This document shows, in pieces, positions 43,061 to 55,667 of a stretch of DNA of 64,000 nucleotides (the stretch's first letter is position 1; each line of letters opens with the position of its first letter). This DNA comes from Cycas panzhihuaensis. Lineage: Eukaryota; Cycadophyta. The position numbers and the translations under genes are program-made. The notes below the pieces were generated by a model. It saw only the letters and a list, made by a program, of their open reading frames with translations. It was not told the DNA's origin and did not search any database. The stretch is from contig CM041465.1 in assembly GCA_023213395.1 (NCBI GenBank), forward strand, positions 30,201,741-30,265,740, in the 5' to 3' direction.

Positions 43061-43920
43061 AGTGTTTATTTCCTTTTGGGAAATAAATATTCCATTTTAA
43101 TTTTTCCAAACTTCTAAGTCTAAGAAGTAATGCATAAGTCCCAATTCTGTCATTTCAAACTCCTTACATATATCCCATTTGAATTTTTTAGATAAATGAG
43201 TATCATTCCCAATGTATATAAGGTCATCAACATATAATCCCACAATGAGTATGGAGCTTCCTTCTATCTTGATGTACAAGTTAGGATTAGACTAACTTTT
43301 TGGGAATCCTTTATCTCTAAAATACTTATCAATCCTAGCATAGTATGCTCTAGGTGCTTGTTTAAGTCCATACAAGGCCTTCTTAAGTTTATAAACCTTG
43401 TTTTCTTCCCCCTTTACTTTATAACCTTTAGATTATTGGACATATATTTCTTCTTCTATATAACCATTTAAGAAAGTACTTTTAGCATCCATTTATTGAA
43501 TTGTCCAACCTTGTTGTGCTACTAAAGCTATCATCAAACAAATAGTCTCAAGTCTTATAACCGGTAAAAAAGTCTCATTATAATCTATGCCATAAGCTTG
43601 AGCATAACCGTTTACAACTAATCTTGCCTTATATTTATCAATTATTCTATATGATCTGTATTCCATCTTATAAGCCTACATGGTTCCAATTACATTCTTA
43701 CTTAGTGTTAGATCTACTAATTCCCAAGTATCATATTTTACTAAGGTGTTATATTCATCCTTAATAACTTCTCTCCAATCATCTTATATGTTAGCCTCTT
43801 TAAAGTTATGATGCTTATTTAACTCCATCATTTGAGTCATCAAGGCAAAATTTACCGTTTGAGATCTAATGGTTCTTCTCTCAAAGTTATTATCCAAAAT
43901 GTTTGAAGGGTCATGTGCCT
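43061..43920 (-). pseudogene. COP-J reverse transcriptase (broken)
   Basis: 43279-43097 encodes L-Y-V-D-D-L-I-Y-I-G-N-D with the catalytic aspartates (codons at 43234-43223), then E-F-E-M-T-E-L-G-L-M-H-Y-F-L. This is nearly the same wording as COP-A (Y-V-D-D-L-V-Y-I-G-N-D, D-L-G-L-M-H-Y-F-L). Upstream, Y-K-L-K-K-A-L-Y-like and F-L-N-G-like blocks are seen near 43370-43500 between stops. Confidence 0.85.
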
Positions 43921-45000
43921 TTTAAATTCATTTAGGGACCCTTTGATTTGATGTAGACAATCCTACTTTATTTGGACTTGTTGTATTTATAGTCTTAGGA
44001 TTTGAATCTACTTCAACCATGATCTTCTTTCTTTTATCATTTTCAACTTCTTCTTGATAACATCCATCTTTTCTTAAGATGACATCTCTACTTATAATCA
44101 TCTTCTTATCTTTTAGGTCATATAGTTTATAAGATCTAAAAGTATCACTATATCTTATAAAAATATACTTGGTGCTCTTATCATCCAACTCGGTCCTTTT
44201 CTGATCTGGAACATGTGCATAAACTAAGCATCTAAAAATCCTTAAGTGTTTTATGCTTGGCTTATAACTTATCCAAGCTTCTTTAGATATGGCCCACCTA
44301 ACTACCTTGATGGTACACTTGTTCAATAAATAAATTACAGTGTATACAACTTCTACCCAAAATTCATATCTAACTTACTTGTCTTTGAGCATGCTCCTTG
44401 CTATTTCCACAAGTATTCTATTCTTTCATTCAACAACTCCATTTTATTGTGGAGTATAAGGATTAATGAGTTGTTTCGTTATTCCATAATAGTTGCAATA
44501 TTCCTTAAAACTTATTTGAAATGAATTCTCCCCCATTATTTGATCTTAGAATAAAAATTCTAAAACTACTCTATTTTTTATCCAAAGTTTTGAAGTTTAT
44601 AAAATATTGAAGAGTATCTAATTTGAACTTGATAAAATAAACTGAAGTCATTCTAGTGAAGTCATCAATAAAATTTATGAAGTACTTAGCACCACCTAGT
44701 AAAGGCACATTCATTGGACTACATAGGTCTATATAGATCAATTGAAGGGGCCCTTTGGCCCAATAACTTTCATTTGGAAAATTTTTCCTTTGTTGTTTTC
44801 TAAGTATGTAATTTTCACAAAGCTCTTTGTTTGTTTCTATAGTAGGGAGTCTAACAACCATATCCATTCTTGTCATCTAAGCTAAGCTGTTATAATTTAT
44901 ATGGCTAAGTATTTTATGCCATGTTTCATAATCAACATTTTATTGAAGCTTTTAAAGCATAAGAATTTAATGGAGATGTGACTAGTTTAAATAGTCTATC
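43921..45000 (-). pseudogene. COP-J integrase (broken)
   Basis: 44876-44571 encodes the end of the zinc site and the core start: C-E-N-Y (normally C-x-x-C), Q-L-I-Y-I-D-L-C-S-P-M and F-I-N-F-I-D-D-F-T-R. 44326-43928 encodes the C-terminal part: F-R-C-L-V-Y-A-H-V, T-K-Y-I-F-I-R-Y-S-D and S-R-D-V-I-L. The middle, with the second Asp and the Glu (D-L-R-S-N-N-G-G-E near 44540), is in broken frame. Confidence 0.87.
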
Positions 45001-46330
45001 ATTAGTTATTTGGTCTTTTGTCATAATCACCTTGTTCCTTAACTTCTCTTTGATAGTACATTCTTCATTATCAAAGATTACTTTATACTTTTTCTCCATC
45101 TTTTGAATCAATTGTTCTATAAACATTATCTTTTCCAACTATTACATGTATGGTGTTGTCCCTAGATATAATTCTACTTTTCTTAGAATTATCTATCTCA
45201 TTAAACCATTCTTCTTTGTATACCATATGAGTTGAACATCTTGAATCGATGTACCAACTATCCTCTTCTTCACTAGCCATTAGACTTAAGAGAAATAATC
45301 TATCATTATATCTTTCTTCTATAGTTATGCTAATCACCCCCCTTTATATACTTACATTTTTCGTGAAATAATTTTCTTCTAAGTGGCCCATTTTATGATA
45401 AAAGAAACATTGAGTGGTTTCTCTTCCTCTTGGACTTCTTCCTCTTTAACTTTGATTTCTCCCTTTAGAAGTTTTTCTTCCTCTTCTAAAGTTTTGGCCT
45501 TATCCTTAGCCTTGAAAGTACCTTTGATTTTGCTCTTAAAAATCTTGATTAGGACCTTGTCCTTAAAACTTTCCTTGTCTTTGGAAGTTATATTGACCTT
45601 GGTAGTTGTATTAATAATTTTGAAAACCTTAGCCTTGGTTTTTTAGTTAGCCTCTTCCTCTAGGGGATTAACCTATACCCTTAGAACTTTGTCCTTAAAA
45701 GTTTTGCCTAATTCTAGCCTTGGTGGCAAAGGCACATTCAAGGTATTTATTTCCCACTTTCTTTTCCTCAATAGCTAACAACATAAAACTTAATTGATTA
45801 ATCTTAAGTGTGCTAAGGTATTTTGAAACTTTAATACTTATTACCACCATTTTAAACCTTTTGATTTCTCCTACATAACTTTAAATCTTTTCAATAATCC
45901 TTTTCTCACTTCTCATTTCTCCTAAAGATCTCATTTTATTGACTAAATCTTAAACCTTGCTGATGAATTCATTGACTCCTTCTCTAGTTATCATCCTTAA
46001 ATTTTTAAACTTACTCCTTAAAGTTTATAACTTTGAAGATGCCACTCCTCTATATGCTGTTTTGAGGGTGTCCCAAGCCTCCTTAGATATTGTAGCTTCA
46101 CTAACTCTAAGAAAGATGTGATCTTCTAGTGTATAAAAGATAAATGCAAGTACTTAATTATCTCTCTTGGTATTCTTCTTATAGTTTTTCTTTTCATCTT
46201 CCATGGTTGTTTCATCGATCTCTTCATAACCCGTATTGACAAGATCCCATATATCCTTTACAATAAAACTAGGCTTCATTCACCCATTCAAATTAAGAAA
46301 GTTATTTCCATCAAACATGGGTATAATAAC
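45001..46330 (-). pseudogene. COP-J gag and protease (broken)
   Basis: Protease in 45337-45083: W-Y-I-D-S-R-C-S-T-H-M, with Arg for Gly beside the catalytic Asp. A degenerate knuckle lies near 45400 (F-Y-H-K-M-G-H). The capsid domain is read in fragments from an ATG near 46319 (M-F-D-G-N-N-F) through V-L-A-F-I-F, R-V-S-E-A-T-I-S-K-E-A-W-D-T-L, Y-R-G-V-A-S-S-K-L and L-R-S-K-F-K. These agree block by block with COP-A gag. The spacer at 45420-45650 is Lys/Glu/Asp-rich and repetitive. Confidence 0.87.
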
Positions 46331-48351
46331 ATTTTCAATATTTATTGCTATTGTAAAGAAGATTGCTTTAAACAATAGACTTTCAAAAAATGTAGACTAC
46401 TTAAAAGTAAATGTAATAAAATTGCACAAAAAATCAATAAAAAAAACACTTAACAACCACAAGAAATATCCCTCTTCACCTCTGAGACTAATGAAAATAT
46501 CCTAATTGGGACTCTGACCACCTCAAGGAGTAATATTTTTTATTAATGAGAGGTTACAATATGATTTTTCACTAGTTTATATAAGGGTTATCACGTAGGA
46601 AGCCCTTCACGAGTTCCACTTTAGAGAATAAAAATAATATATAAAATGATTTTAATTTTTTTTGAATCCTTGCAACTTAATAGAAAACAGAAATGGAATG
46701 CTTTAGATAGAACTCAATTATGATATCATATCACTAAGACATGCATTCAAAAACTTTTGCAAAAGGTTAACCTTTTAGCACTAAAAGGCTAAAAAATACA
46801 TTACCTTAACTTTACTCATTAAAATGTCTATCAAACTGAAACTAAAATTGGTTGTGTGACCATTCGTTTTGACCGAGTGAGAATGGACTTCAATTTGGTG
46901 CTGAAAGCACCAAATTCTAACTTTGTTGGTGAAAATTATAGTGCCCAGAGTAGAGGTAGGTCTTGTTTTTCAATAGCGATCCTAAAAAATTCACTTAGTC
47001 GCCTTTGTAAAAATTAATCCTGGTCACTTTATTCATTACATGTAACCTATTATGGTTGATTTTAGGTGTTTAACTTCACTAGTACATTAATGACTCTGAT
47101 GTAGGGTCCACGATAAGAAATTTAGCCAAAAAATGACATAATCATTGGAAAAAACTCAATATGACAAAAATTTAATGATCATAAGGGTTTCAAGCTGCAA
47201 ATAAATTAGAAAAAAATGTCACACATGCTTGATTTAGTGCTGGGCACAATCTTTGAGGTAGACAATGAAGTTATACAAATGCTAATGATATAAGCTGATT
47301 AAAAGAGACGTAAAAAGTGAAAAAATAAATGTAAATGATAAATTTAGAAAACGTAAAGGTTAGAACATTAGAAAAATAAAGTGCGCCAATATTATTTGAA
47401 GGCCATGGGTGTTGATTTTCAAACGTGTAGTTGTACAAGAGGGCATTTGTACGATCTCCAAGTGATCATGCACTTAGATTTAGATCATTAAATGGCTCTA
47501 ATATGGCTTCTTTAATAGAGTTTTATTGAGAAAAGGGGTTGTGCGAATATTAGATGTAAAGGAGGGTACAAATATGTAGTGATGACACTGTATAAGGGTT
47601 GTAAAACTAATCTAGTAATAGAGCTATTATCTAGAATTAAGTTTCTATCAATATTTTCTTGTTTAGAGGTAAGAATAATAACAAATAGAGGTTGTACGAT
47701 AGCAACGCCAACTCAAGAGGATGCAAATGAAAGTACTATAAAGTGCTATTAGAATAATAACCAAAGAACCTTAAACCTCTGAACATGCAACATGATTTTC
47801 TTCTCCTTTAGATAATAAAACTTCTTTTCTTCATGATGCACGTGGGTAGGAGCCTGACAACTTGGATGAGGGGCACATAAATACACTCTTCTCTTCTTTA
47901 GATGGCTAAAAATTGCACAAACAAACTTGTGGTTCTCCAAATCTTTAGTGTACAACTATAGGAGGTTCAATGCCTCACATAATGGCTTCTCTAAACAAAT
48001 CTTAGTGCATGCAAAGTAGTGTACTCATATGCACAAAATACACTTTCAACTATACGCGACAAGAGCTCTATGGCTCAATTACAATATTATTATGAAACTA
48101 AGAAAAAACTATAATGAAGATAAGAGCCACTTATTATTTTAATAATATAATAAAGCACTAAAAGGTATATATATACCAAATAGCTTGAATACTAACCAAT
48201 TCCTCACAAATCCTTCATCTTTGAGTGTGGCTCCTCTTGAGGGCTTCCCCAATCCTTGACTCTTTATTCAAATGCTTTTGTAATAAGGTAACTCTCCAAC
48301 AATGCTATGACAATCACTTTGACACTAAATGTAAGTGGTTTTGATATTAAA
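46331..48351 (-). other. COP-J leader and primer site
   Basis: About 2 kb without recognisable coding on either strand. A degenerate primer site, the reverse complement of GTTTTGATATTA (48338-48349), sits just inside the 5' LTR; its four differences from GCTCTGATACCA are all C to T on this strand. I saw no clear relation to the COP-A leader. Confidence 0.6.
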
Positions 48352-48582
48352 TGAAGGAATGTGGGGGGTTCAAAGGGAGTAGAGAATACATGGATATGCT
48401 AAACTAGAATCTGATATAATGGTGATATTGATGAATACTAGGGTCTTTAGACCCCATGAATTTATAGGTAGGAATTGAGTGGGAAGCGCTTAACATCTAC
48501 TTCTAAGGTGTAGTTAGTGGTGCCAACATAATATCCATTAAACCCTAAGTTGATATAAGCCCTAATGGGCATTATTCCAACA
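48352..48582 (-). repeat. COP-J 5' LTR
   Basis: Plus strand TGAAGGAATGTG...GGGCATTATTCCAACA. The ends match the 3' copy; an internal deletion of about 50 bp lies near 48500. Confidence 0.88.
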
Positions 48583-49651
48583 TATAAGTAGACAAATGTT
48601 GGGTGGATTATTTGGATCATTGGTTGCCAGGTAGTATTGACTTAGCCCTTGAGGATTGACTTTTTCAACAACCAAAAGAGTAGCCATGGTGATGCAATGA
48701 TTGTGTGCAGACTCCTAGTGCCTTCTATTATTTTTTTTGTATGGGCTTTTTGGTCTTTAGAGGTGTGTAGAGGAGTGTAAGAGGTTGTTTTATTTTATAC
48801 AAGTGTTTAGGTATGAAGTGTATCCTATTACCTCCTCTATTTTGTAGATGCAATCTCTAGTTGCTTACTTGGCAACCAAGAGATGAATATCTTTCCAAAT
48901 CTATAGATGATTAATGAAATAATCACAAATTGAAGCTAATCAAAGGAGTTGTCGTTCGTGTGGAGTTTATCATTATTACATAGATTATGTTATTTGTAGG
49001 AAGATGCATTATCGCCATTAGTATTAGATCATTTGTAACAGAGCTCACAAATTAAAGCTTGCAACTATTGATTGCCATAACAAGAGAGACTTCACTAATG
49101 AAGAGAGTACTCTAATATTACAATGATGCAAAAAGAGTTGTGGTGTTTAAGATAATGAACAATTAAAGTTATTGAAACCACTATGGAATCCAACAAAAAA
49201 AATGTGTGATCTCTTAATAGTGTAGCCACATGGTAAGGAGGGTGCAGGTGTTGTTAGCTAGGCATCATTGATGAGATCGAATAAATGGACATGAATGCAA
49301 TAACAATCATGAAGAGTTTACTTTACATGTAGTTGTGAACACCACACATTCGTCATGAGTATTAGATTGTGTTAAATTAGTTCTATAGTCTCTATGCTTG
49401 TAAAAGTCAATGAAAGAGATGTAGATCATTACCTAAAGAGATGCCTCATATTATAGCACATGGCAACTAGTATAAAGAAGAAGATGGCACCAATGAAGCA
49501 TATAATAACATATGAAGACAGAGTTGGCAGCCAATTCAGTCGCCTTTACATTACATTCTTTGCAATCATGGAGAAACCCAGGTTGTACTATGTGGAGAAA
49601 CATGGGAGATGCTCTTGTTTTGTAGTTTACATAGGTTTACCAAGTCATAGG
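48583..49651. other. Probable interior of the element begun by LTR-H
   Basis: No coding frame with a recognisable domain. By position this should be leader of the element whose 5' LTR is LTR-H, displaced by COP-J. The sequence itself does not prove it. Ends at the ATAGG target of NA-K. Confidence 0.35.
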
Positions 49652-49981
49652 TGTTGGGGTTAATGTTCATCACCCCCCTCCCACTATTTACACATGTGAG
49701 TGCACACATATGAAGGTAGGTAAGGTAAGGTTAAAGTTACTTTAGTTAAGCATTATTTTATTATATTTTAAATTTTGGAGGTTGAGGAGGTTTCCCTGCT
49801 CCCTCAAACTATATCTTTACTGGGGTGACAAACTTTGGTGTCTTTTGACACCACCTTCTTTTGGAAAGTTGTATATGCTCTCTACAATGGATTGATTATA
49901 ATACTTTATTTATGCTCTTTCATTACAATAGCTTGATTATTTGATATATGCTCTGCTCTGTCTCCATTGTACAAACCTTCA
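49652..49981 (+). repeat. NA-K 5' LTR, 330 bp
   Basis: TGTTGGGGTTAATG...CAAACCTTCA, followed by TT and the primer site TGGTATTAGAGC (49984-49995), one base from the initiator Met-tRNA consensus. Confidence 0.95.
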
Positions 49982-49995
49982 TTTGGTATTAGAGC

Positions 49996-52900
49996 ACAGA
50001 TTCTGGGTTTATTTAGTATTTTTTTGAGAAGTAAGAAGATCCATTAGTTTCTGAAGCAGATCTACTCACAACAAGCCAAATACTGGTTCTATTCATTTTC
50101 TATAAAGCTTGTTAGTAGTTTCTTGTATTATTTTTCATTAAAAAATTTGATTATTTCTTATTTATATATATAAAATAACCCATATTTTCATAGATCTGTG
50201 TAGGACCACAGCTATAATCAGTAAAATATTCAAGATCTCATCACTCTATGAAGTTTTTATTAACAAGTTTTGCATATTTTGTTAAATATTTGGCCATTTT
50301 TGGTGTATTTGGTCTATTTATTCAATATTTTTCCAAATCTATATAATAATTATTGCATATTCAACTTAACAAGTTTTTTGGAGAAGTTATATTGAGTTTT
50401 AATTTGATATTTTATAAGATTTTATTGTCTATTCATAATTTTTTCAAGGTTTAAGAAGGAACTTATGATTTTATTTGCTGCTGCAGTCTCCACGGTGAAT
50501 AAAACCCTAGAAAATCACTAGTCATTTCGAAGCTCTCTGAGTCAGCTCCGTACTAGATTTGATGGTTTCGATTTTTGGTGATCTGACGAAGAGATCTCCC
50601 TCTTGGAAGCTCAGCTATTTTTTTGGCAGTAAAACCCCACTCCCCTTCTCTCATTTACTCATTTTGGCTTCTTTTTTCATTAGATTTTTTGTGTGATAGG
50701 GGTGTAGGTCTGATACAAGATAGACCAAGTAAGTTCAGCCTAATTTTAAGCATTTCTTGGGCCGCACGGTCTCCATAAAGGTGTACAAGCTCACTAGGAA
50801 CCAGAGCTTCATTCTCCATGTATAAGCATTTTTTTGACATGAAATTTAAAAGGAATCTTGCCATCAACTGTATCGAGCTACTCCTCCAATTTCATCAAAT
50901 TTTGTTTCTCCATTAGTGAGATATAACCTGTTGAAGTTTTCCCTCCAAGTGCTCCTTCTGTTGACATATTTTTTTGATTGTTTATATATAATTTATACTT
51001 TTTTGAAAGATTTTTTATTGATCTACCTCTGTAGACCCTCTGCGCCCATATCTGGTTAGTTTTTAAAGGCGTTTAGTCATTTTTCAGATGAATTTTTTTT
51101 TTTTTCATTTTACATTTATTTTTTGAGCAACTTGATAGCCTCAATTCGGGAAGCTTATGTAGCAAATCCAACGCTCAAAACCCCTGCAAGTGACTGCTCA
51201 TTGTGATCCTTATTGAACCAGTGAGCTAGTGGAAGAAACAATTCAGATTTCATTGATCTTATAGTGAGATATCTCATCTTGATCGACTGCTACTCCATTT
51301 AGCCCCCATTCGATCTGTAGGCTCGTTCTCAGTGCACAAGCAATGAATCATCGTGAAATTTTACCAACTCCTTGCTACCCAAGACACCTTGCTAGCTATC
51401 AAATTTCACCTCATTTCGTGGCTTGCAGAGTGAGATGCAGCCTTGACTCCATTTTCTCAAGTTTTCATCAACTTTTCATTATTATTTTTTTATTTTTTGT
51501 AAATTCTAGATTACTCTACTCGGGCGCCTTTAATAGAGTTCCTTTGGCTTAGATCCAGAGCTTACACAAGTAATTTCATTTTATTTTTGATGTTGTACGC
51601 TTTGTTCGGTCGTGATCTGGTTATCATCCATTTCATCTTTTTACATATATAAAAATTAAACTTTTTCAAAAATCTTTAGTCGATCCACGAGTGTGGATCC
51701 TTAGAACTTATTTGCATTAGTTAGTCGATCTATTTTGGCTTCATTTGGTCACTATTCTTGAGCTCAAAATCGTTGTGTTCATCGAAATCCGCTGACAGTC
51801 ATTTTTGGTTGTTTATGTTTTATTTTCTAAAGGTTTAAATTAAATTAAACCTTATTGTATAATGTTTCAAATCCATTTGTAATAAGCTATTAACCCCCCT
51901 CATGGTAAGCCCCCAGTTACACCAGTCCAAGTGACCTTCAACTCATTGTTAAAGGCGCTTATCTCAAGTTATAAACTATTTTTATTTTTTATTTTTTTAA
52001 TTTTTTCTTAATACATAAGGTACCTGACTCTTTTTTGCAATATCTTTTCACTAGGGTATCGGTTTCTGACGAAACCTATCCCACTAAGTCTAGAATTTTA
52101 TGGGTTACAGTTTAGACTGGTTATTTTCCATATTTGGAGCCAATTTGAGTTGATTTTAATGAGATAAAGTCAAATCATTTTTTTTCAAAGCTCTTTTGAG
52201 TTATTATCACAAAATCCCTTTTTTATCAGATTATACTTCATCACTGAGAGATTATTTTTTACCCGGATCTACTCCGCAGCAATCTATTTTCAGTAAGATT
52301 CATCACTATCTACTTATTTTATATTTTAGGATTTGATTTAATCATTATTTTAATCGGTGAAAGTGACACTTTAGTGTTTTTTAACATATTTACATAAAAA
52401 GTACTACTTACATTTTCAGTTGTATCTCCTCAACCAGAAATCAGATTTCTAAACTGTAAGATTTGTTAGAATTCTAATTCAGAGCACTACTGCCTGAAAG
52501 TATTATTTTTTTTATTTGACTAATTATCTTGTAGGTTTGAGTAGGTCAAAGTTGACCTTATTTATATTGCCTATTTTATTAACCTTGGAAGAACACTTTT
52601 AAACGGTTTCTTTAATATCTTGAGTTTCTTGTCTCAGAATTGAGTATGATCTAATTCTGGTGAAATATTTTTTAGAGATCTACAATTTTAAGTTATTTTT
52701 ATTTAATTTTGAGTCTATTTTATAGGTTTTCTAAGCTATCAAAGGTGAGGTACATAAAAGCTTCTAATTTGTCATTATTTCACATTTTTTATATACTATT
52801 TCTCAAGTTTATTGACTCAAAGCATAGTAAGTAGCTCTTTAAATCACATTTGATCATGTTACATTGTTTTATAAGTTTGTTACTAGTATTTCATGATCTT

Positions 52901-53344
52901 TTGAGCACCAAGCTCCTGTTAAGATCTAAAAAATGGACCATATCATTTGTACATTAAAATCTTGACTTGTAGGAACCTATTATCAAAATGGTCAATTATG
53001 TTGAATAGGTATTTTATTGATCTTCAAATTGGTATAATCTCATCTTAATTTGATATTATTTAATACAGCTTTGAAGTTGATCAACTTGAGCATTTGATAT
53101 ATCCCAACAGGCTTGTGCTCTTAACCTTTTAAGGAGTTCTTTATTTTATTTTTCTTACTGATCACTTATAATACATGTTTGAGGCTTTCATTTGACCTTT
53201 ATATAGTTTCTTTTAAACTGATTTGCAACAGAAATTTGATCATATACATCTAGAGCAAGTGACAAGCTAAGTGGTTCTGTATCCTAAAATGAGTACAATT
53301 CGCTTTTCTAGAAGGTTCTTCTTCATATTTTTCATCTTTTAAAG

Positions 53345-53409
<65 letters not shown>

Positions 53410-54214
53410 CAGCTTTCCTACATCATATATCTTCATCATAGACAATAGGAATACTTTTTAATTTTGCATTAAAAAAGAAGGTAATTTTTTGCTCAAGTTA
53501 GTGCTTATTCGTTTGAAAAATCAAAAGCTTATAATTTTTTCTATTATATTTTATCAAAAAAATTATTTCAAATTTGTATGTTTAAAAGATCTTGGTTACT
53601 TTCAAATTTGCTCATATGATCATTATATTTCAAATAGTATTTGAAATTATACATTATAAGTTCATTGATTTATTAAGCCTTTTGATTTCTTCTAAAGGCA
53701 TACATTTGAAAAATTCATATACACTTGTTAAAAGCATTCTTTATTCTTGATTATTAAAAAGTTCATATATTTATTGAAAGCATTCTTCCTTCATCATTGC
53801 TGAGAAGTTCATACACTTGTTATACTTGTAAAAGTAGTCTCTAGTTGGTAGTACCCTTTATTTTTCGAAAGGAATATTTCACATTTAAAGGTATTACATT
53901 CTTTTGGGAAAGTAATTATTTACATATTTATTTCAAGAGTTTATTATTTATTTAATCATGCTTATAGGTTATTATGTTTCATTCAAGTTATTTTCTTTTT
54001 GTATAAAAGGAATCTCATTTCATTTTTAAAGGCATTACATCTATTTTCTTGGAAGATATTGGAAAGACCACATCATTGATAACTTATTGACATTAGCTTG
54101 TGTTCTTTTTAGAATATCTTTATCATCTACTTGCATTAGTATTGATATCATTTAAGGATTTGTATACTTGAAAATCATATTTTTTTTTATTATGTACTAA
54201 AGTTTTCTATACAA
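49996..54214 (+). other. NA-K leader, 4.2 kb, non-coding
   Basis: AT-rich with many T-runs. 51890-52150 aligns with the first 300 bases of the window (COP-A leader), including the hairpin GGTTTC-TGAC-GAAACC at 52061-52076. A (TA)n run lies at 53348-53407. Weaker similarity seems to continue to about 53.9 kb. No coding frame. Confidence 0.85.
53348..53407. repeat. (TA)n microsatellite, about 60 bp
   Basis: Uninterrupted alternating T and A in the NA-K leader. Confidence 0.97.
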
Positions 54215-54940
54215 ATGGCAATCAATCTAAATAAAATACGATTCCCTATATTTGATGGCCATGATTTTTTACAATGGCATAAAATAATGCAAACTTACTT
54301 TATCATAAATGATCTTTGGAGATACCTACAAGATGGATATGACCTTAATAATAAAGAAGATATAAAAAAAAGACAAAGAAGTCTTAGCTATATTATTTTG
54401 TACTATAGATGACAACGTTTTTTCTAAAGTTTGTAAAATGATGACCTCCAAATCTGTATAGAACACCTTAGATTCTATTTATAGGGGAGAAACCCTCAAT
54501 ATAAATAAATTTAACTTTGATATTGTTGAGCATGTGAGACAAATGTTAGAGCAGGTTGTTTGTGATGAAAAGACCAAGAAAGAGAATTCAAGTCAAATGA
54601 ATGATCACCTTGTTACACATGAAGGTGATCCTTCATTTGAAGGGGAGAAACCTTATGAGAAATACTTAGACATGATCGTTACTCACAAAGTAGAGATTCT
54701 AGATAATAAAGTCAAAGATACAGTCATTCATCCTCATTCAAATCAAGCTACACCTACTTAGATTTCATTTGAATCACTCAATATTAAAGAGATACACATT
54801 ACTGAAAGGATGAGGCGAGTTGATGATGATCAAGCTAAAGGACAAATATTCAAAGTTTTTTGTAAAGTTTTTTTCAAGTTAAAGTTTCATAAGTTTAAAG
54901 AGAAGACAAAGATGTTCGTGATGGCCATTAAGGGGGAGAA
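54215..54940 (+). pseudogene. NA-K gag remnant
   Basis: The ATG at 54215 begins I-R-F-P-I-F-D-G-H-D-F, W-H-K-I-M-Q-T and I-N-D-L-W, the start of a plant copia gag. After a frameshift near 54390 it reads V-L-A-I-L-F-C-T-I-D-D and S-I-Y-R-G. From 54534 an open frame of 75 codons (M-R-Q-M-L-E-Q-V) no longer resembles gag and is rich in Glu, Lys and His, ending with TAG at 54759. A further 74-codon frame reaches into the LTR. The polypurine tract AAGGGGGAGAA lies at 54930-54940. Confidence 0.8.
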
Positions 54941-55270
54941 TGTTGGGGTTAATGTTCATCACCCCACTCCCACCATTTACATATGTGAGTGCACACATAT
55001 GAAGGTAAGTAAGGTAAGGTTAAAGCTACTTTAGTTAAGCATTATTTTATTATATTTTAAATTTTAGAGGTTGAGGAAGTTTCCCTCCTCCCTCAAACTA
55101 TATCTTTACTAGGGTGACAAACTCTGGTGTCTTTTGACACCACCTTCTTGTGGAAAGTTGTATATGCTCTTTACAATGGATTGATTGTAATACTTTATTT
55201 ATGCTCTTTCATTACAATGGCTTGATTATTTGATATATGCTCCACTCTGTCTCCATTGTACAAACCTTTA
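54941..55270 (+). repeat. NA-K 3' LTR, 330 bp
   Basis: TGTTGGGGTTAATG...CAAACCTTTA; the terminal CA has become TA. Followed by the right ATAGG copy. Confidence 0.95.
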
Positions 55271-55275
55271 ATAGG

Positions 55276-55667
55276 TTTATTGTAGATATCTATAACATAA
55301 ACCATCAAGTTATTCTCTATTATTTTATCACATATTTATAAAATCACATATCATCATTATTTTATCAAGTCACTGTGGATTTGTTTTAATTGTTAATATT
55401 TTATTAATGTGAAATTACCTTTAATATACCGGATTGCCCTAAGTCATATTTGTTTATATTAAAGTCACCTTTTTATTAAGGTTTAATTTGATCACCCTTT
55501 GATATATTGTATATTAATCACCCTTTATTTAAATTAAGTATTAATTACCATGCATTAAGAGATGCATTTAATATTTTTTATTAAATTAGACTTTATGAAT
55601 TAAGATTGGTGGGATTTGATATATTTTGACCTTTGATATTATTCAGAAACATGAAAATATATACAAA
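55276..55667. other. AT-rich DNA, nothing recognised
   Basis: No frame or repeat could be assigned. Presumably the right flank of the NA-K target. Confidence 0.35.

Larger units (their letters stand above)
41984..48582 (-). mobile_element. COP-J: Ty1/copia element on the minus strand
   Basis: The LTRs (41984-42266 and 48352-48582) share most of their sequence; the right copy lacks about 50 bp. Minus-strand order: primer site, long leader (48337-46330), gag, protease, integrase, RT, RNase H, polypurine tract. It lies 16 bp downstream of the LTR-H primer site. Flanks CACAT and TATAA do not form a clear duplication. The gag and the protease-integrase region resemble COP-A, so they are related families with different LTRs. 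Confidence 0.9.
49652..55270 (+). mobile_element. NA-K: complete non-autonomous copia-like element (LARD-like)
   Basis: Two 330-bp LTRs, a primer site, a polypurine tract and a perfect 5-bp duplication ATAGG (49647-49651 and 55271-55275) define a whole element of 5619 bp. The interior is a ~4.2-kb non-coding leader, then a gag head (54215 on) and a short 3' part, with no protease, integrase, RT or RNase H. It must have been copied by proteins of another element. LTR identity is about 95 percent by eye (17 differences in 330, 14 of them transitions). Confidence 0.95.

Noticed and set aside
45383-45646. 87-codon Ser/Leu-rich frame on the plus strand
   Set aside because: It is the antisense of the Lys/Glu-rich spacer of COP-J gag, so it is a shadow.
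48583-49651. Coding region of the element begun by LTR-H
   Set aside because: No gag or pol block could be read in any frame.
49460-49663. 67-codon frame upstream of NA-K
   Set aside because: It runs into the NA-K LTR, which was inserted later, so its end is accidental; no domain.
53348-53407. (TA)n run as a promoter or origin
   Set aside because: Simple AT microsatellites are common in such leaders; nothing else suggests a function.
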